A DNA stretch of 64,000 nucleotides from Pseudomonadota bacterium. GTDB lineage: Bacteria; Pseudomonadota; Gammaproteobacteria; Steroidobacterales; Steroidobacteraceae. The translations under genes were made by a program, and so were the position numbers. The notes beneath the pieces were generated by a model. That model was not told the DNA's origin. It saw nothing but the letters and a program-made list of their open reading frames with translations, and ran no database searches. Positions 28,396-36,744 of this stretch are shown piece by piece (positions within the stretch are counted from its first letter, which is position 1; each line of letters opens with the position of its first letter). The stretch covers positions 1 through 64,000 of the forward strand of contig JAKARC010000006.1 in the NCBI GenBank assembly GCA_021822385.1. Reading direction: 5' to 3'.

Positions 28396-29349
28396 TTGAA
28401 ATATTCACGCATTGTTGCGACCGGTTCTTATCTGCCGGCGAAGGTCCTGACGAACTTCGACCTGGAGAAAATACTCGATACCAATGATCAATGGATCCGG
28501 GAGCGTACCGGCATCGAGCGCCGGCATATCGCCGCGGATGATGAGACCACCGTCGATCTGGCCGAACGCGCAGTGCGTGCCGCGCTCGAGAGCGTACAGT
28601 GCAAACCCGAGGACGTCGATCTTATCGTGTTCGGCACGACGACGCCCAACCTGCTGTTCCCAAACTGTGGTGTGTTGCTGCAGGCACGGCTCGGTTGTCG
28701 CGGTGCACCCGCCTTCAGCGTGGAAACGGCCTGCAGCGGCTTCATGTACGCGCTGGCGGTGGCCGACAAGTTCGTGCGCGCCGGGGAGGCGAAGCGTGCG
28801 CTCGCGATCGGCGCGGAAACGCTGTCGCGCATTACCGATTGGACGGATCGGTCCACTGCGGTGCTGTTCGCCGATGGTGCCGGCGCGGTGCTGCTCGAGC
28901 CGGCCGAGGCACCGGGCATCCTCTCGACCCATCTGCACGCCGATGGCACCTATTGGGATCTGCTCTACAGCGGCGGCGGTACGGACCCGGCCAGGCCGCG
29001 CCGGGCGATCACCATGACCGGAAACGATGTCTTCAAGATCGCGGTGAATACGCTCTGCAAGTCGATCGAGGAGGCGCTCGCGGCCAACGGGCTCACTTGC
29101 GCGGCGCTCGACTGGCTGGTGCCCCATCAGGCGAATCTGCGCATCATTCAGGCGACCGCGCGTCGGCTCGAGCTGCCGATGGAGCGGGTGATCACGACGG
29201 TCCAGGATCATGGCAATACCTCGGCGGCCTCCGTGCCGCTTGCGCTCGATGTCGGGGTGCGCTCGGGCAAGATTCGCCGTGGGGATTTGATCCTGCTCGA
29301 GGCCTTCGGCGGCGGATTCACCTGGGGGTCGGCCCTGATCCGTTATTGA
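28396..29349 (+). CDS. fabH: 3-oxoacyl-ACP synthase III FabH
   Basis: Condenses acetyl-CoA with malonyl-ACP to start fatty-acid synthesis. About 317 residues, the family length, if translation starts at TTG 28396 (LKYSRIVATGSYLPAKVLTN); the upstream in-frame ATG lies inside plsX and adds non-homologous residues. Catalytic triad visible: Cys113 in VETACSGFMYALA, His in LVPHQANLRII and Asn in HGNTSAASVPLAL. The C-terminal GGGFTWGSALIRY is typical. In most gammaproteobacteria fabD, fabG, acpP and fabF follow; here the cluster stops. Confidence 0.94.
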   Translation: MKYSRIVATGSYLPAKVLTNFDLEKILDTNDQWIRERTGIERRHIAADDETTVDLAERAVRAALESVQCKPEDVDLIVFGTTTPNLLFPNCGVLLQARLGCRGAPAFSVETACSGFMYALAVADKFVRAGEAKRALAIGAETLSRITDWTDRSTAVLFADGAGAVLLEPAEAPGILSTHLHADGTYWDLLYSGGGTDPARPRRAITMTGNDVFKIAVNTLCKSIEEALAANGLTCAALDWLVPHQANLRIIQATARRLELPMERVITTVQDHGNTSAASVPLALDVGVRSGKIRRGDLILLEAFGGGFTWGSALIRY

Positions 29350-29640
29350 GCAACGCGTGTCGTTGCGCTCGAGCGGCGGAGTTTTCGGTTCCGACCGGCG
29401 CGCGGCCGTGCCCCGCAATGTTCCGGTAGGCGCGTTCGAGGCGCTGAGTGAATGTGTGGTCACGCGCCGGATCGAGAAACTGCACTGGGCATTCCCCGGC
29501 CATCCTCGCCAATGGTTGCATACCGTGCCGCTGAGGTTCGGTTCGGGCAGACACCGTGCGGAGTCGTCCCGCAGGCCTTGAGGCAGGGTGGGTCGATCAA
29601 AAAATGAGCAACCGTCGTCCGTACTAAGATTGCCTGTGCC
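29350..29640. other. Noncoding stretch where the fab cluster is interrupted
   Basis: Between the fabH stop and the terminator there are only short overlapping ORFs (29357-29581 plus, 29318-29554 minus) with no family resemblance or good ribosome-binding site. The fabD/fabG/acpP/fabF genes expected after fabH are absent. I see no tRNA or insertion-sequence ends here. Confidence 0.55.
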
Positions 29641-29673
29641 AAAAAAAAACGCCGCGCATAGCGCGGCGTTTTT
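29641..29673 (-). terminator. Strong intrinsic terminator of the lpp-like gene, possibly bidirectional
   Basis: CGCCGCGC-ATA-GCGCGGCG is a perfect 8-bp stem with a 3-nt loop, flanked on the plus strand by nine A residues before it and five T residues after it. On the minus strand it follows the lipoprotein stop by about 20 nt and ends in a long U-run. It could also stop transcripts coming from fabH. Confidence 0.9.
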
Positions 29674-29690
29674 GTAGGAGCAGCTCGCTC

Positions 29691-30020
29691 TTACTTGGAG
29701 ATCGAGCGCTTGAACATGCGATCGATCTTCTCGTTGGTGGCTTCGATGGCCGCCTTGTTCGATTGCGCCAGTGAAAGCGCCTCATTGGCCGTGCTCTGGG
29801 CAGCAGCGGACTTCTGATCCGCGGCGTTCTTGGCAGCCCGCGCCTCGCTCTCGGCCTTGCTGGCCGCGCTCTGATTCGCGGCCACCTGCGTTTGCAGCTG
29901 GGCGACCTGCGATTTCAGGTTGGCGACATCAGTTTTGATGGGAGTCAGGTTCTGGCAGCCGGCGAGACCGACCACAAGCGCCGCGGCCGCGGCCACCTTC
30001 ATTACGCTCGCGTACTTCAT
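29691..30020 (-). CDS. lpp: Lpp/OprI-like murein lipoprotein
   Basis: 109 residues. Signal peptide MKYASVMKVAAAAALVVG ends in the lipobox LAGC, so Cys22 should be triacylated and sent to the outer membrane. The mature part is an Ala-rich heptad coiled coil (VANLKSQVAQLQTQVAANQSAASKAESEARAAKNAADQKSAAAQ) that would trimerise. The chain ends in Lys (KRSISK), as in Lpp, where the terminal lysine is joined to peptidoglycan. It is longer than E. coli Lpp (78 residues). It is a single-gene unit with a strong terminator and GGGGA before the ATG, suggesting high expression. It is presumably a client of the Lol system in this window. Confidence 0.85.
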   Translation of the reverse strand: MKYASVMKVAAAAALVVGLAGCQNLTPIKTDVANLKSQVAQLQTQVAANQSAASKAESEARAAKNAADQKSAAAQSTANEALSLAQSNKAAIEATNEKIDRMFKRSISK

Positions 30021-30325
30021 AAGGTCCCCTTAGGGTTGTTCATTGAGGAAGTCTTGAAAAAACTGCAAACGAATCGAGGTGGAATTTGCCCTACGACTCG
30101 AGTGCGCAAGTCCAACAAATTTATTCAGGGAATGCAACCCCATCCGAGCTGTTTTTATTGGATTTTTGGAGCCCAGGGGCGATCCGGATGACAGCTGAAT
30201 GCAAGCTGAACGCGGCGGCGCCCCAGTCACCCGACCACACCCGTGGTATGTGCGATTTTGGGGCGTGCGCAACAGCCGTTGTCCCGCTGCCGTCGCGCCG
30301 GGGGGCTGCGATCGAGGGCAGGGGC
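30021..30325. other. Divergent lpp/lexA intergenic region, upstream part
   Basis: Holds the promoter of the lpp-like gene on the minus strand, which I could not place with confidence, and the far-upstream part of the lexA promoter. It is AT-richer than its flanks near 30050-30170. The plus ORF 30086-30355 and the minus ORF 30030-30401 have no family resemblance. Confidence 0.5.
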
Positions 30326-30356
30326 TTGCCAATGAGGCAGCGTTTGTGGATATAAT
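30326..30356 (+). promoter_or_regulatory. Probable sigma70 promoter of the lexA operon
   Basis: TTGCCA (30326-30331) and a perfect TATAAT (30351-30356) are separated by 19 nt, slightly longer than ideal. The -10 box ends 31 nt before the lexA ATG and just upstream of the LexA-box-like site. Confidence 0.6.
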
Positions 30357-30363
30357 TACAGCA

Positions 30364-30379
30364 TTGTATAAACAAACAG
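30364..30379 (+). promoter_or_regulatory. LexA-box-like operator (SOS box)
   Basis: TTGTATAAACAAACAG matches the gammaproteobacterial CTGT-N8-ACAG consensus at seven of eight fixed positions (first base T instead of C). It lies between the -10 box and the lexA start codon, an expected place for autorepression of the lexA-imuA-imuB-dnaE2 operon. Confidence 0.6.
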
Positions 30380-30387
30380 ATACGCAC

Positions 30388-31011
30388 ATGTCCGACCTCA
30401 CACCCCGTCAACTCCAGGTTCTGCGCCTCATCCAGCGCTTCATCACCCACGAGGGCATGCCACCTACACGAGCCGAAATTGCCCGTGAGCTCGGCTTTCG
30501 CTCGCCCAATGCGGCCGAGGACCATCTGCGCGCCCTGGCCCGCAAGGGGGTCATCGCACTGGTGCCGGGCGCTTCGCGCGGCATCCAGCTCAAGGACACG
30601 ATTCGCGAGCAGATCGGCTTGCCGCTGATCGGGCGGGTGGCCGCCGGGCGTCCGATCTTCTCCGAAGAGAATATCGAGGCGCGCCTCGACATCGATCCGG
30701 GACTGTTCCAACCTAAGCCGCATTACCTGCTCAAAGTCACCGGCATGAGCATGCAGGGGGCGGGGATCCTCGATGGGGACCTGGTCGCGGTGCACCGCAC
30801 CGCGGATGTGCGTAGCCGGCAGATCGTCGTGGCACGCCTCGAGAACGAGGTGACGGTGAAGCGGTACCGTCAAGAAGGATCGATCGTCTGGCTGTTGCCG
30901 GAGAACAGCGATTTCGAGCCCATCCGGGTCGATTTGAAGGATCAATCGCTGCTTATCGAGGGCATCGTGGTCGGAGTGCTGCGACGCGGCAAGTCGCAGG
31001 GGTTGATGTAA
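30388..31011 (+). CDS. lexA: SOS repressor LexA
   Basis: Represses DNA-damage genes and self-cleaves when RecA filaments form. About 207 residues from ATG 30388 ([19 protein letters not shown]). The winged helix-turn-helix spans about 1-65 ([31 protein letters not shown]). The cleavage site is Ala86-Gly87 in GRVAAGRP, and the catalytic dyad is Ser121 ([10 protein letters not shown]) and Lys158 (EVTVKRY). The track ORF begins upstream but lacks homology there. It heads an operon with imuA, imuB and dnaE2, so the repressor controls its own mutasome. Confidence 0.96.
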   Translation: MSDLTPRQLQVLRLIQRFITHEGMPPTRAEIARELGFRSPNAAEDHLRALARKGVIALVPGASRGIQLKDTIREQIGLPLIGRVAAGRPIFSEENIEARLDIDPGLFQPKPHYLLKVTGMSMQGAGILDGDLVAVHRTADVRSRQIVVARLENEVTVKRYRQEGSIVWLLPENSDFEPIRVDLKDQSLLIEGIVVGVLRRGKSQGLM

Positions 31012-31034
31012 GTTCATGCGCGGAAGTCATCCGC

Positions 31035-31730
31035 ATGCCGATCAATCTGCCGGGCGAAGGCGCGCCGCCGACGAGACTGCGGGACGGACGCGAGCGTCGG
31101 CTCGAGGGTCTGCTGACGCATCCTCTGCTCTGGCGCGCCGGCCATGCCGCCCGAGCGCCGGTCTGGCCGAGTGGATTCGCACGCCTTGATGAACGCTTAC
31201 CGGGGGGAGGCTGGCCGCGCAGCGGTCTGATCGAGGTTCTGCCGTCCCGCTTCGGAGTGGGTGAGCTGAAACTGCTGCTGCCGCTGCTGGCCGCGCTCAG
31301 CGCCCGGCCAGCGGCGCGCTGGTGCGCGTGGGTGGCGCCACCGCTGGTGCCCTTCACACCGGCGCTGGCCGCCGCAGGCATCGATCTGGCGCGCGTGTTG
31401 ATCGTGCATGCTCAAGGCCGGCACGGTCTGTGGGCCGTCGAGCAGGCGCTCGGCTCGGGGGACTGCGACAGCGTGCTCGCCTGGACGCGGCACGCGGTGC
31501 CACGTCAGATCCGGCGGCTGCATTTGGCTGCTCAGCGCGGCGGCACCCTCGGGGTGTTGTTTCGGCCGGCGGCTGCGGCCCGTGAGGCATCGGCAGCGAT
31601 GTTGCGCGTGGCTGTCGAACCGATCGAGTTCGGCGTGCGCGTCACCCTGATCAAGAGCCGTGGTGGCGTGCGCGCGCCGCTCGATCTGATGTGGGACGCC
31701 GCGCTCCTGAAGGCCGAGGAGCGGTCGTGA
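31035..31730 (+). CDS. imuA: Mutasome accessory protein ImuA
   Basis: 231 residues, RecA-like/SulA-like fold. The opening FARLDERLPGGGWPRSGLIEVLPSRFGVGELKLLLPLLAAL is the family signature. WVAPPLVPFTPALAAAGIDLARVLIVHA and QALGSGDCDSVLAW follow, with a basic C-terminus ending DLMWDAALLKAEERS. ImuA acts with ImuB and DnaE2 in damage-induced translesion synthesis. It starts 23 nt after lexA. Its stop overlaps a possible GTG start of imuB. Confidence 0.9.
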   Translation: MPINLPGEGAPPTRLRDGRERRLEGLLTHPLLWRAGHAARAPVWPSGFARLDERLPGGGWPRSGLIEVLPSRFGVGELKLLLPLLAALSARPAARWCAWVAPPLVPFTPALAAAGIDLARVLIVHAQGRHGLWAVEQALGSGDCDSVLAWTRHAVPRQIRRLHLAAQRGGTLGVLFRPAAAAREASAAMLRVAVEPIEFGVRVTLIKSRGGVRAPLDLMWDAALLKAEERS

Positions 31731-33280
31731 GCGCGCGAGGAACGCGGTGCGACCGCAACATACCGCCCAGTTCCGGCCTGGGCCGGGTTGTGCAACTGCC
31801 TGGCACGCACGTGCAGGGCCGTTCCGTTCGGCAGCGTCCCTTACCTCCTGCCGCGCAGCCCCGCAGCGTACCGGGAACCGGCGGGTCCACGCACAGCGCA
31901 GGGGAGGCGAGTACATCGCCGGTGGCCCCGCTGTGGGTGGGCGTGCACCTGACCGAGACGGCGCGGCAGCCCATGCCGCAGGCGCTGTGGCGTCTGGCCA
32001 TCCGGGCGCAGCGCTTCACGCCTTGCGTCAGTCTGGAGCCACCCGATGGGCTGTTGCTCGAGGTGTGCGCCAGCCTGCCTCTGTTCGGAGGGGTGCAGGG
32101 GGTGCAGCGCGCCCTGTGGCGCGAGTGCGCGCAGCTGGCGATCAGCGCCCATGTGGCGTTTGCGCCGACGCCCCTGGCAGCACTTGCAGCTGCCCGGTGC
32201 GCCGGTGTGCCAGTGGTGCGGGAGACCTCGCGGCTCATCGGTGCGCTCGCGCCGTTGCCGCTCGCCGCTCTGCGATGGCCCGAGCCACTGCTTGAGCGGC
32301 TCGTCGCGATCGGCGTGCGCACGATTGGTCAGGCGCTGCGTCTGCCCCGCGCCGGGTTCGCGCAGCGTTTCGGTACCGCGGCCCTGGCCGATCTGGATCG
32401 GCTGACGGGGCGAGCGCCCGATCTGCGCGAGTGGTTCTCGTCGCCGGCGCGATTCCGCTGCTGCCGGGAGCTGCCGTATGAATCGGCGAGCCACGCCCAG
32501 CTGACCGCGGCGCTGACACCGCTGCTCGAGGCGCTCGGACGTTTCCTCGCGGCCCGACAGTGCGGGGTGTTGGAGCTGGAGTGCCGTCTGTGGCATCGGC
32601 ATGCCGAGCCTACCCGCTGCGTGCTGCGTCTGGCGAGTCCGTCGGCCGATGCGGCGCGGCTTGCCGAGCTTCTCGGCGAGCGTTTACGCACGCTGACACT
32701 GCCTGAGCCGGTGCGAGTCTGTGAGTTGCGCGCCGGTGAGCCGGTGACGCGGGCCTTGTGTACCGCGCAGTTGTGGGCGAGCGGCGAGCACGGTGGCACG
32801 CCCGAGGGTCCAGGCGCCGGGCTGATCGAGCGGCTGCGTGCCCGGCTGGGTTCCGAGGCGGTGCAGGGTGTGGCGATCGTGTCCGATCCTCGCCCGGAGG
32901 CGGCGTGGCGGATGAGGGCACCGGAGGAACTCCTGGCCAGTACAGGCGCCTGCGGCCTGTCGGCCTGGGGCCCGGCCGCCGGTCGCCCTGGGATGATCCC
33001 GCGGCCAGGCCAGGCCTGGCCGGTCGCGCGCCGCTTCACGGCCCGCCCGTTCTGGCTGTTGTCCATGCCACGACCGCTGCGCGACGGCGAGGGCCTGCCG
33101 CGCTATCGCGGCGCGTTGCGTCTGGTGAGCGAGCCGGAGCGGATCGAGACCGGCTGGTGGGATGACCGCGATGTCGAGCGGGATTACTACGAAGCCGTGG
33201 ATGCGTACGGTCGGCGGCTGTGGCTGTTTCGTGAACGAGCGCCGCCACATCGCTGGTTTCTGCAGGGCGTGTTCGCGTGA
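31727..33280 (+). CDS. imuB: ImuB, catalytically inactive Y-family polymerase-like protein
   Basis: Hub protein linking DnaE2 to the beta clamp. 517 residues from GTG 31727, which overlaps the imuA stop; GTG 31922 (PLWVGVHLTE) is an alternative. The region from RFTPCVSLEPPDGLLLEVCASLPLFGG onward is a normal ImuB palm, finger and little-finger sequence, and the C-terminal GWWDDRDVERDYYEAVDAYGRRLWLFRE is diagnostic. The first 80 or so residues are Arg/Pro/Ser-rich and unlike the family. Between LWVGVHLTE and RFTPCVSL only about 22 residues occur where other ImuBs have about 90. The N-terminal palm is therefore shortened or replaced. Overlaps dnaE2 by GTGA. Confidence 0.88.
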   Translation: MSARGTRCDRNIPPSSGLGRVVQLPGTHVQGRSVRQRPLPPAAQPRSVPGTGGSTHSAGEASTSPVAPLWVGVHLTETARQPMPQALWRLAIRAQRFTPCVSLEPPDGLLLEVCASLPLFGGVQGVQRALWRECAQLAISAHVAFAPTPLAALAAARCAGVPVVRETSRLIGALAPLPLAALRWPEPLLERLVAIGVRTIGQALRLPRAGFAQRFGTAALADLDRLTGRAPDLREWFSSPARFRCCRELPYESASHAQLTAALTPLLEALGRFLAARQCGVLELECRLWHRHAEPTRCVLRLASPSADAARLAELLGERLRTLTLPEPVRVCELRAGEPVTRALCTAQLWASGEHGGTPEGPGAGLIERLRARLGSEAVQGVAIVSDPRPEAAWRMRAPEELLASTGACGLSAWGPAAGRPGMIPRPGQAWPVARRFTARPFWLLSMPRPLRDGEGLPRYRGALRLVSEPERIETGWWDDRDVERDYYEAVDAYGRRLWLFRERAPPHRWFLQGVFA

Positions 33281-36200
33281 GTGCCGTCGCCGTGCCCGCG
33301 TATGCCGAGCTGCACTGCCTGAGCAACTTCACCTTTCTGCGCGGGGCCTCGCATCCACAGGAACTCATCGCCCGGGCCGCCGAGCTTGGCTACAGCGCCC
33401 TGGCGCTCACCGACGAATGTTCGCTCTCGGGCGTGGTGCGCGCGCATGTGGCCGCCAAGGAGCACGGTGTGCAGTTGATCATCGGCTCAGAGCTGAGGCT
33501 CGAGTGCGGCCTCGCCGTGGTGGTGCTCGCAACCGATCGGCATGGCTACGGCCGCCTGTGCCGGTTGATCACCCGTGGCCGCCGTGCCGCAGGCAAAGGC
33601 GGTTATCGGTTGACACGGCAGGATCTGACCGACACGCTCGCGCACTGTCTGCTCCTGTGGCTGCCCGGGGAGGTGCCGCAGGCGCAGGAAGCGTATTGGC
33701 TGGCCGAGCATTTTCCCGGTGCGGTATGGATCGCCGTGGAACTGCAGCGCGGTGGCACCGACCGTGCGCGGCTCGAGGCGCTGGCGCGCATCGGGCGACA
33801 GACCGGACTTGCGCAGGTGGCGAGCGGCGATGTGCACATGCATGTGCGCGCGCGGCGCAAGCTCCAGGATGCGCTGACGGCCATCCGGCTGAACACGCCC
33901 ATCGCCGCGCTCGCCGGGACCCTGTACCCCAATGGTGAGCGCCATCTGCGCGAACGCGGTCGTCTCGCCAAGCTCTATCCTGCGCCACTGCTCGAGGCGA
34001 CAGTGCGGATCGCGGCACGCTGCACGTTTTCTCTTGATGAGCTGCGGTACGAGTATCCGAGCGAGCTGGTGCCGCCGGGGCAGACCCCGGCGAGCCATCT
34101 GCGCCAGCTCACCGAAGCCGGTGCGCAGCAGCGCTGGCCGCAAGGCGTGCCGCCGCGTGAGCGCGCCGCGCTCGAGCACGAGCTGCAGGTGATCAGGGCA
34201 CTCGGTTACGAGCCGTATTTTCTCACCGTGCACGATCTGGTTGCCTTTGCACGCAGCCGCGGCATCGTCTGTCAGGGCAGGGGGTCGGCCGCAAATTCGC
34301 GGGTGTGTTATTGCCTCGGCGTGAGCGCGGTCGACCCCGAGCGCGGCGCGGGCTTGTTGTTCGAGCGGTTCATTTCCAAGGAGCGCAACGAGCCGCCCGA
34401 TATTGACATCGATTTCGAGCATGAGCGGCGCGAGGAAGTCATCCAGTACGTCTACGACAAATATGGGCGCGAGCGCGCCGCGCTTGCCGCCACGGTGATT
34501 GTCTATCGGGCGCGCAGCGCGCTGCGCGATCTCGGCAAGGCCCTCGGACTCGAGCCCGACAGGTGCGCGCGGCTCGCCCAGGTGATGCAGGGGTGGGAGG
34601 GGAGCGAGACCTTGCCCGAGCGGCTCGCCGCGGCGGGGTTCGCACCCGCGGAGCCGGTGCTCGCGCGGCTGCTGCCGCTCGCGCAGGCGCTGCTCGCGTT
34701 TCCAGGCTTTCCCCGCCATCTGTCCCAGCATGTCGGTGGTCTGGTGATCGCGGCCGGACGGCTCGATGAGTTGGTGCCGATCGAGAACGCGGCCATGCCC
34801 GAGCGGACCGTCGTGCAGTGGGACAAGGACGATCTGAACACCTTGGGACTGCTCAAGGTGGACGTGCTCGCGCTCGGGATGTTGAGCGCGCTCAGGAAAG
34901 CCTTCGCTCTGGTCAATACTCTGCGCGGTACGCACTGGGCGCTCGGGACGCTGCCGGCGGAGGATCCGCAGGTCTATGCCATGATCTCGAAGGCCGATAC
35001 AGTCGGGGTGTTTCAGATCGAATCACGCGCGCAGATGGCGATGTTGCCGCGGCTGCGGCCGCAGTGCTATTACGATCTGATCATCGAGGTGGCGATCGTG
35101 CGTCCCGGGCCGATTCAAGGTGACATGGTCCATCCCTATCTCAGGCGTCGCCAGGGTCTCGAGCCGGTCAGCTACCCGAACCGGGAAGTCGAGGCGGTGC
35201 TGCAGCGCACACTCGGAGTACCGATCTTCCAGGAGCAGGTGATGCAGCTGGCGATGGTGGCCGCGGGCTTCACCCCCGGGCAGGCCGATCAGCTGCGGCG
35301 CGCGATGGGCGCCTGGAAGCGCAGCGGCGGGATCGAGCACTTGCGCACGCAGCTCCTCGAGGGTATGGCCGCGCGCGGTTATCCACGGGAATTTGCCGAA
35401 CGGATCTACCAGCAGATACGCGGGTTCGGCGATTATGGCTTTCCGTTGGCGCACGCCGCCAGTTTCGCGTTGCTGGTGTACGACTCGGCCTGGCTGAAAT
35501 GTTACGAACCGGCGGCGTTCACCGCAGCGCTGCTCAACAGCCAGCCGATGGGTTTTTATGCCCCCGCGCAACTGGTGCGCGATGCGCGCGAGCATGGCGT
35601 CGAGGTGCGTCCCGTCGACGTATGTGCCAGCGACTGGGATTGCACCCTTGAGCCCCGGGGGAACGGGCAGCCGGCGCTGCGGCTGGGCTTGCGCTTGGTG
35701 AAAGGGCTCTCGCAGACGGGGGTCACACGGCTGCTTGCCGCGCGGACGGAGGCCGGCTTTGCCACTGTGGCAGAACTTACCCGGCGTGCCCGACTCGAGC
35801 GCAGGGATTTGGAGGCATTGGCCGCGGCCGGAGCGTTCGCGGCGCTGAGCGGCAACCGTCACCGGGCGTTCTGGGACGTGGCGGGAACGGACCGGTCGCT
35901 GCCCATCGAGCAGGCGCCGAGCAAACTCGGCGAGGCCGCGCCGTTGCTGTCGGCGCCGACCGAAGGTGAGACTGTCGTGGCCGATTACGCGGCCGTGGGG
36001 CTGACTCTGGGGCCGCATCCGCTGGCGTTGCTGCGACCAACGTTGCGCGCGCGGGGGTTGTGCAGGGCCGCGGACATCGGTCCGCTGGCGGATGGCAGCC
36101 GCGTGCGCATCGCCGGTATCGTTCTGTTGCGGCAACGGCCCGCGGCGGCCGGTGGCGTCACCTTTGTGACCCTGGAGGACGAGAGCGGACAGGTCAATAT

Positions 36201-36378
36201 CATCGTCTGGGAGCGCATCGGCCGCGCCTGCCGCGAGGCGCTCGTGTCCGCACGGCTGCTCGAAGTGCAGGGCCGGCTGCAGCGCCAGGCGGGAGTGACA
36301 CACCTCATTGCCGGGCGGTTGCTCGATCGCACCGCGCTCCTCGGGGCGCTGCGTATACGCGTGCGCGAGTTCCATTGA
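33277..36378 (+). CDS. dnaE2: Error-prone DNA polymerase DnaE2 (ImuC)
   Basis: Damage-inducible C-family polymerase for translesion synthesis. 1033 residues. PHP domain at the start (YAELHCLSNFTFLRGASHPQELIARAAELGYSALALTDE), then the polymerase core with GRGSAANSRVCYCLGVSAVDP and the catalytic Asp motif PPDIDIDFEHERREEVIQYVYDKYG. QWDKDDLNTLGLLKVDVLALGML follows, then a helix-hairpin-helix segment. A C-terminal OB domain covers about 930-1010 (VRIAGIVLLRQRP). It lacks the extra C-terminal tau-binding part of DnaE1, which fits DnaE2. Last gene of the lexA-imuA-imuB operon; the GTG start overlaps the imuB stop. Confidence 0.96.
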   Translation: MSAVAVPAYAELHCLSNFTFLRGASHPQELIARAAELGYSALALTDECSLSGVVRAHVAAKEHGVQLIIGSELRLECGLAVVVLATDRHGYGRLCRLITRGRRAAGKGGYRLTRQDLTDTLAHCLLLWLPGEVPQAQEAYWLAEHFPGAVWIAVELQRGGTDRARLEALARIGRQTGLAQVASGDVHMHVRARRKLQDALTAIRLNTPIAALAGTLYPNGERHLRERGRLAKLYPAPLLEATVRIAARCTFSLDELRYEYPSELVPPGQTPASHLRQLTEAGAQQRWPQGVPPRERAALEHELQVIRALGYEPYFLTVHDLVAFARSRGIVCQGRGSAANSRVCYCLGVSAVDPERGAGLLFERFISKERNEPPDIDIDFEHERREEVIQYVYDKYGRERAALAATVIVYRARSALRDLGKALGLEPDRCARLAQVMQGWEGSETLPERLAAAGFAPAEPVLARLLPLAQALLAFPGFPRHLSQHVGGLVIAAGRLDELVPIENAAMPERTVVQWDKDDLNTLGLLKVDVLALGMLSALRKAFALVNTLRGTHWALGTLPAEDPQVYAMISKADTVGVFQIESRAQMAMLPRLRPQCYYDLIIEVAIVRPGPIQGDMVHPYLRRRQGLEPVSYPNREVEAVLQRTLGVPIFQEQVMQLAMVAAGFTPGQADQLRRAMGAWKRSGGIEHLRTQLLEGMAARGYPREFAERIYQQIRGFGDYGFPLAHAASFALLVYDSAWLKCYEPAAFTAALLNSQPMGFYAPAQLVRDAREHGVEVRPVDVCASDWDCTLEPRGNGQPALRLGLRLVKGLSQTGVTRLLAARTEAGFATVAELTRRARLERRDLEALAAAGAFAALSGNRHRAFWDVAGTDRSLPIEQAPSKLGEAAPLLSAPTEGETVVADYAAVGLTLGPHPLALLRPTLRARGLCRAADIGPLADGSRVRIAGIVLLRQRPAAAGGVTFVTLEDESGQVNIIVWERIGRACREALVSARLLEVQGRLQRQAGVTHLIAGRLLDRTALLGALRIRVREFH

Positions 36379-36422
36379 GCGGCGGGTCGCGCGCGCGGCA
36401 CGCCCCGGGCCCAACCCATGCA

Positions 36423-36671
36423 CTATTTCTTCCGTCGCCGCGGCCGCTCCGTCCCGTCGATTTCGTAGTCCTCGAAATCGCTGGTGAGTTCGGCGGTGTG
36501 CTTTTCCTCGATCAGACGCTCAAGCCGCCGCCAGGCAGGATCGGCGCTGCGCTGCGGACGATGCTTGGCGATATCGAGGTCCTGAATCACGTGCTCGAGA
36601 TCGACATCATCGTCCTCGGCAACCGGTTCGTCTTCCTCGTCAAAGTCTTCCGATTCTGATTTCTCACTCAT
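36423..36671 (-). CDS. Small acidic PA3496-like protein
   Basis: 82 residues. Very acidic N-terminal half (SEDFDEEDEPVAEDDDVDLEHV), a central stretch RSADPAWRRLERLIEEKHTAELTSDFEDYEID and a basic C-terminus RPRRRKK. The pattern RRLERLIEEK...L..DFEDYE recalls the PA3496 family proposed to act in envelope integrity, but that link is from memory and unproven here. It lies 73 nt downstream of gspF on the same strand. No signal peptide or membrane helix is visible. The codon pattern and the convergent position to dnaE2 support a real gene. Confidence 0.7.
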   Translation of the reverse strand: MSEKSESEDFDEEDEPVAEDDDVDLEHVIQDLDIAKHRPQRSADPAWRRLERLIEEKHTAELTSDFEDYEIDGTERPRRRKK

Positions 36672-36744
36672 GCGGCACGTCGGGTTCCCGCGAGAGAGGG
36701 TGGGAAAAAATTAATGCAAAGGTCCGCCGGACGCAATGTCCCAA

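Noticed and set aside
30341-30360. Second LexA-like site TTGTGGATATAATTACAG
   Set aside because: The TTGT and ACAG halves are 10 nt apart instead of 8, and the sequence is explained by the -10 box.
33487-36423. Two minus-strand ORFs of 482 and 466 codons
   Set aside because: Both antisense to dnaE2, which is unambiguous.
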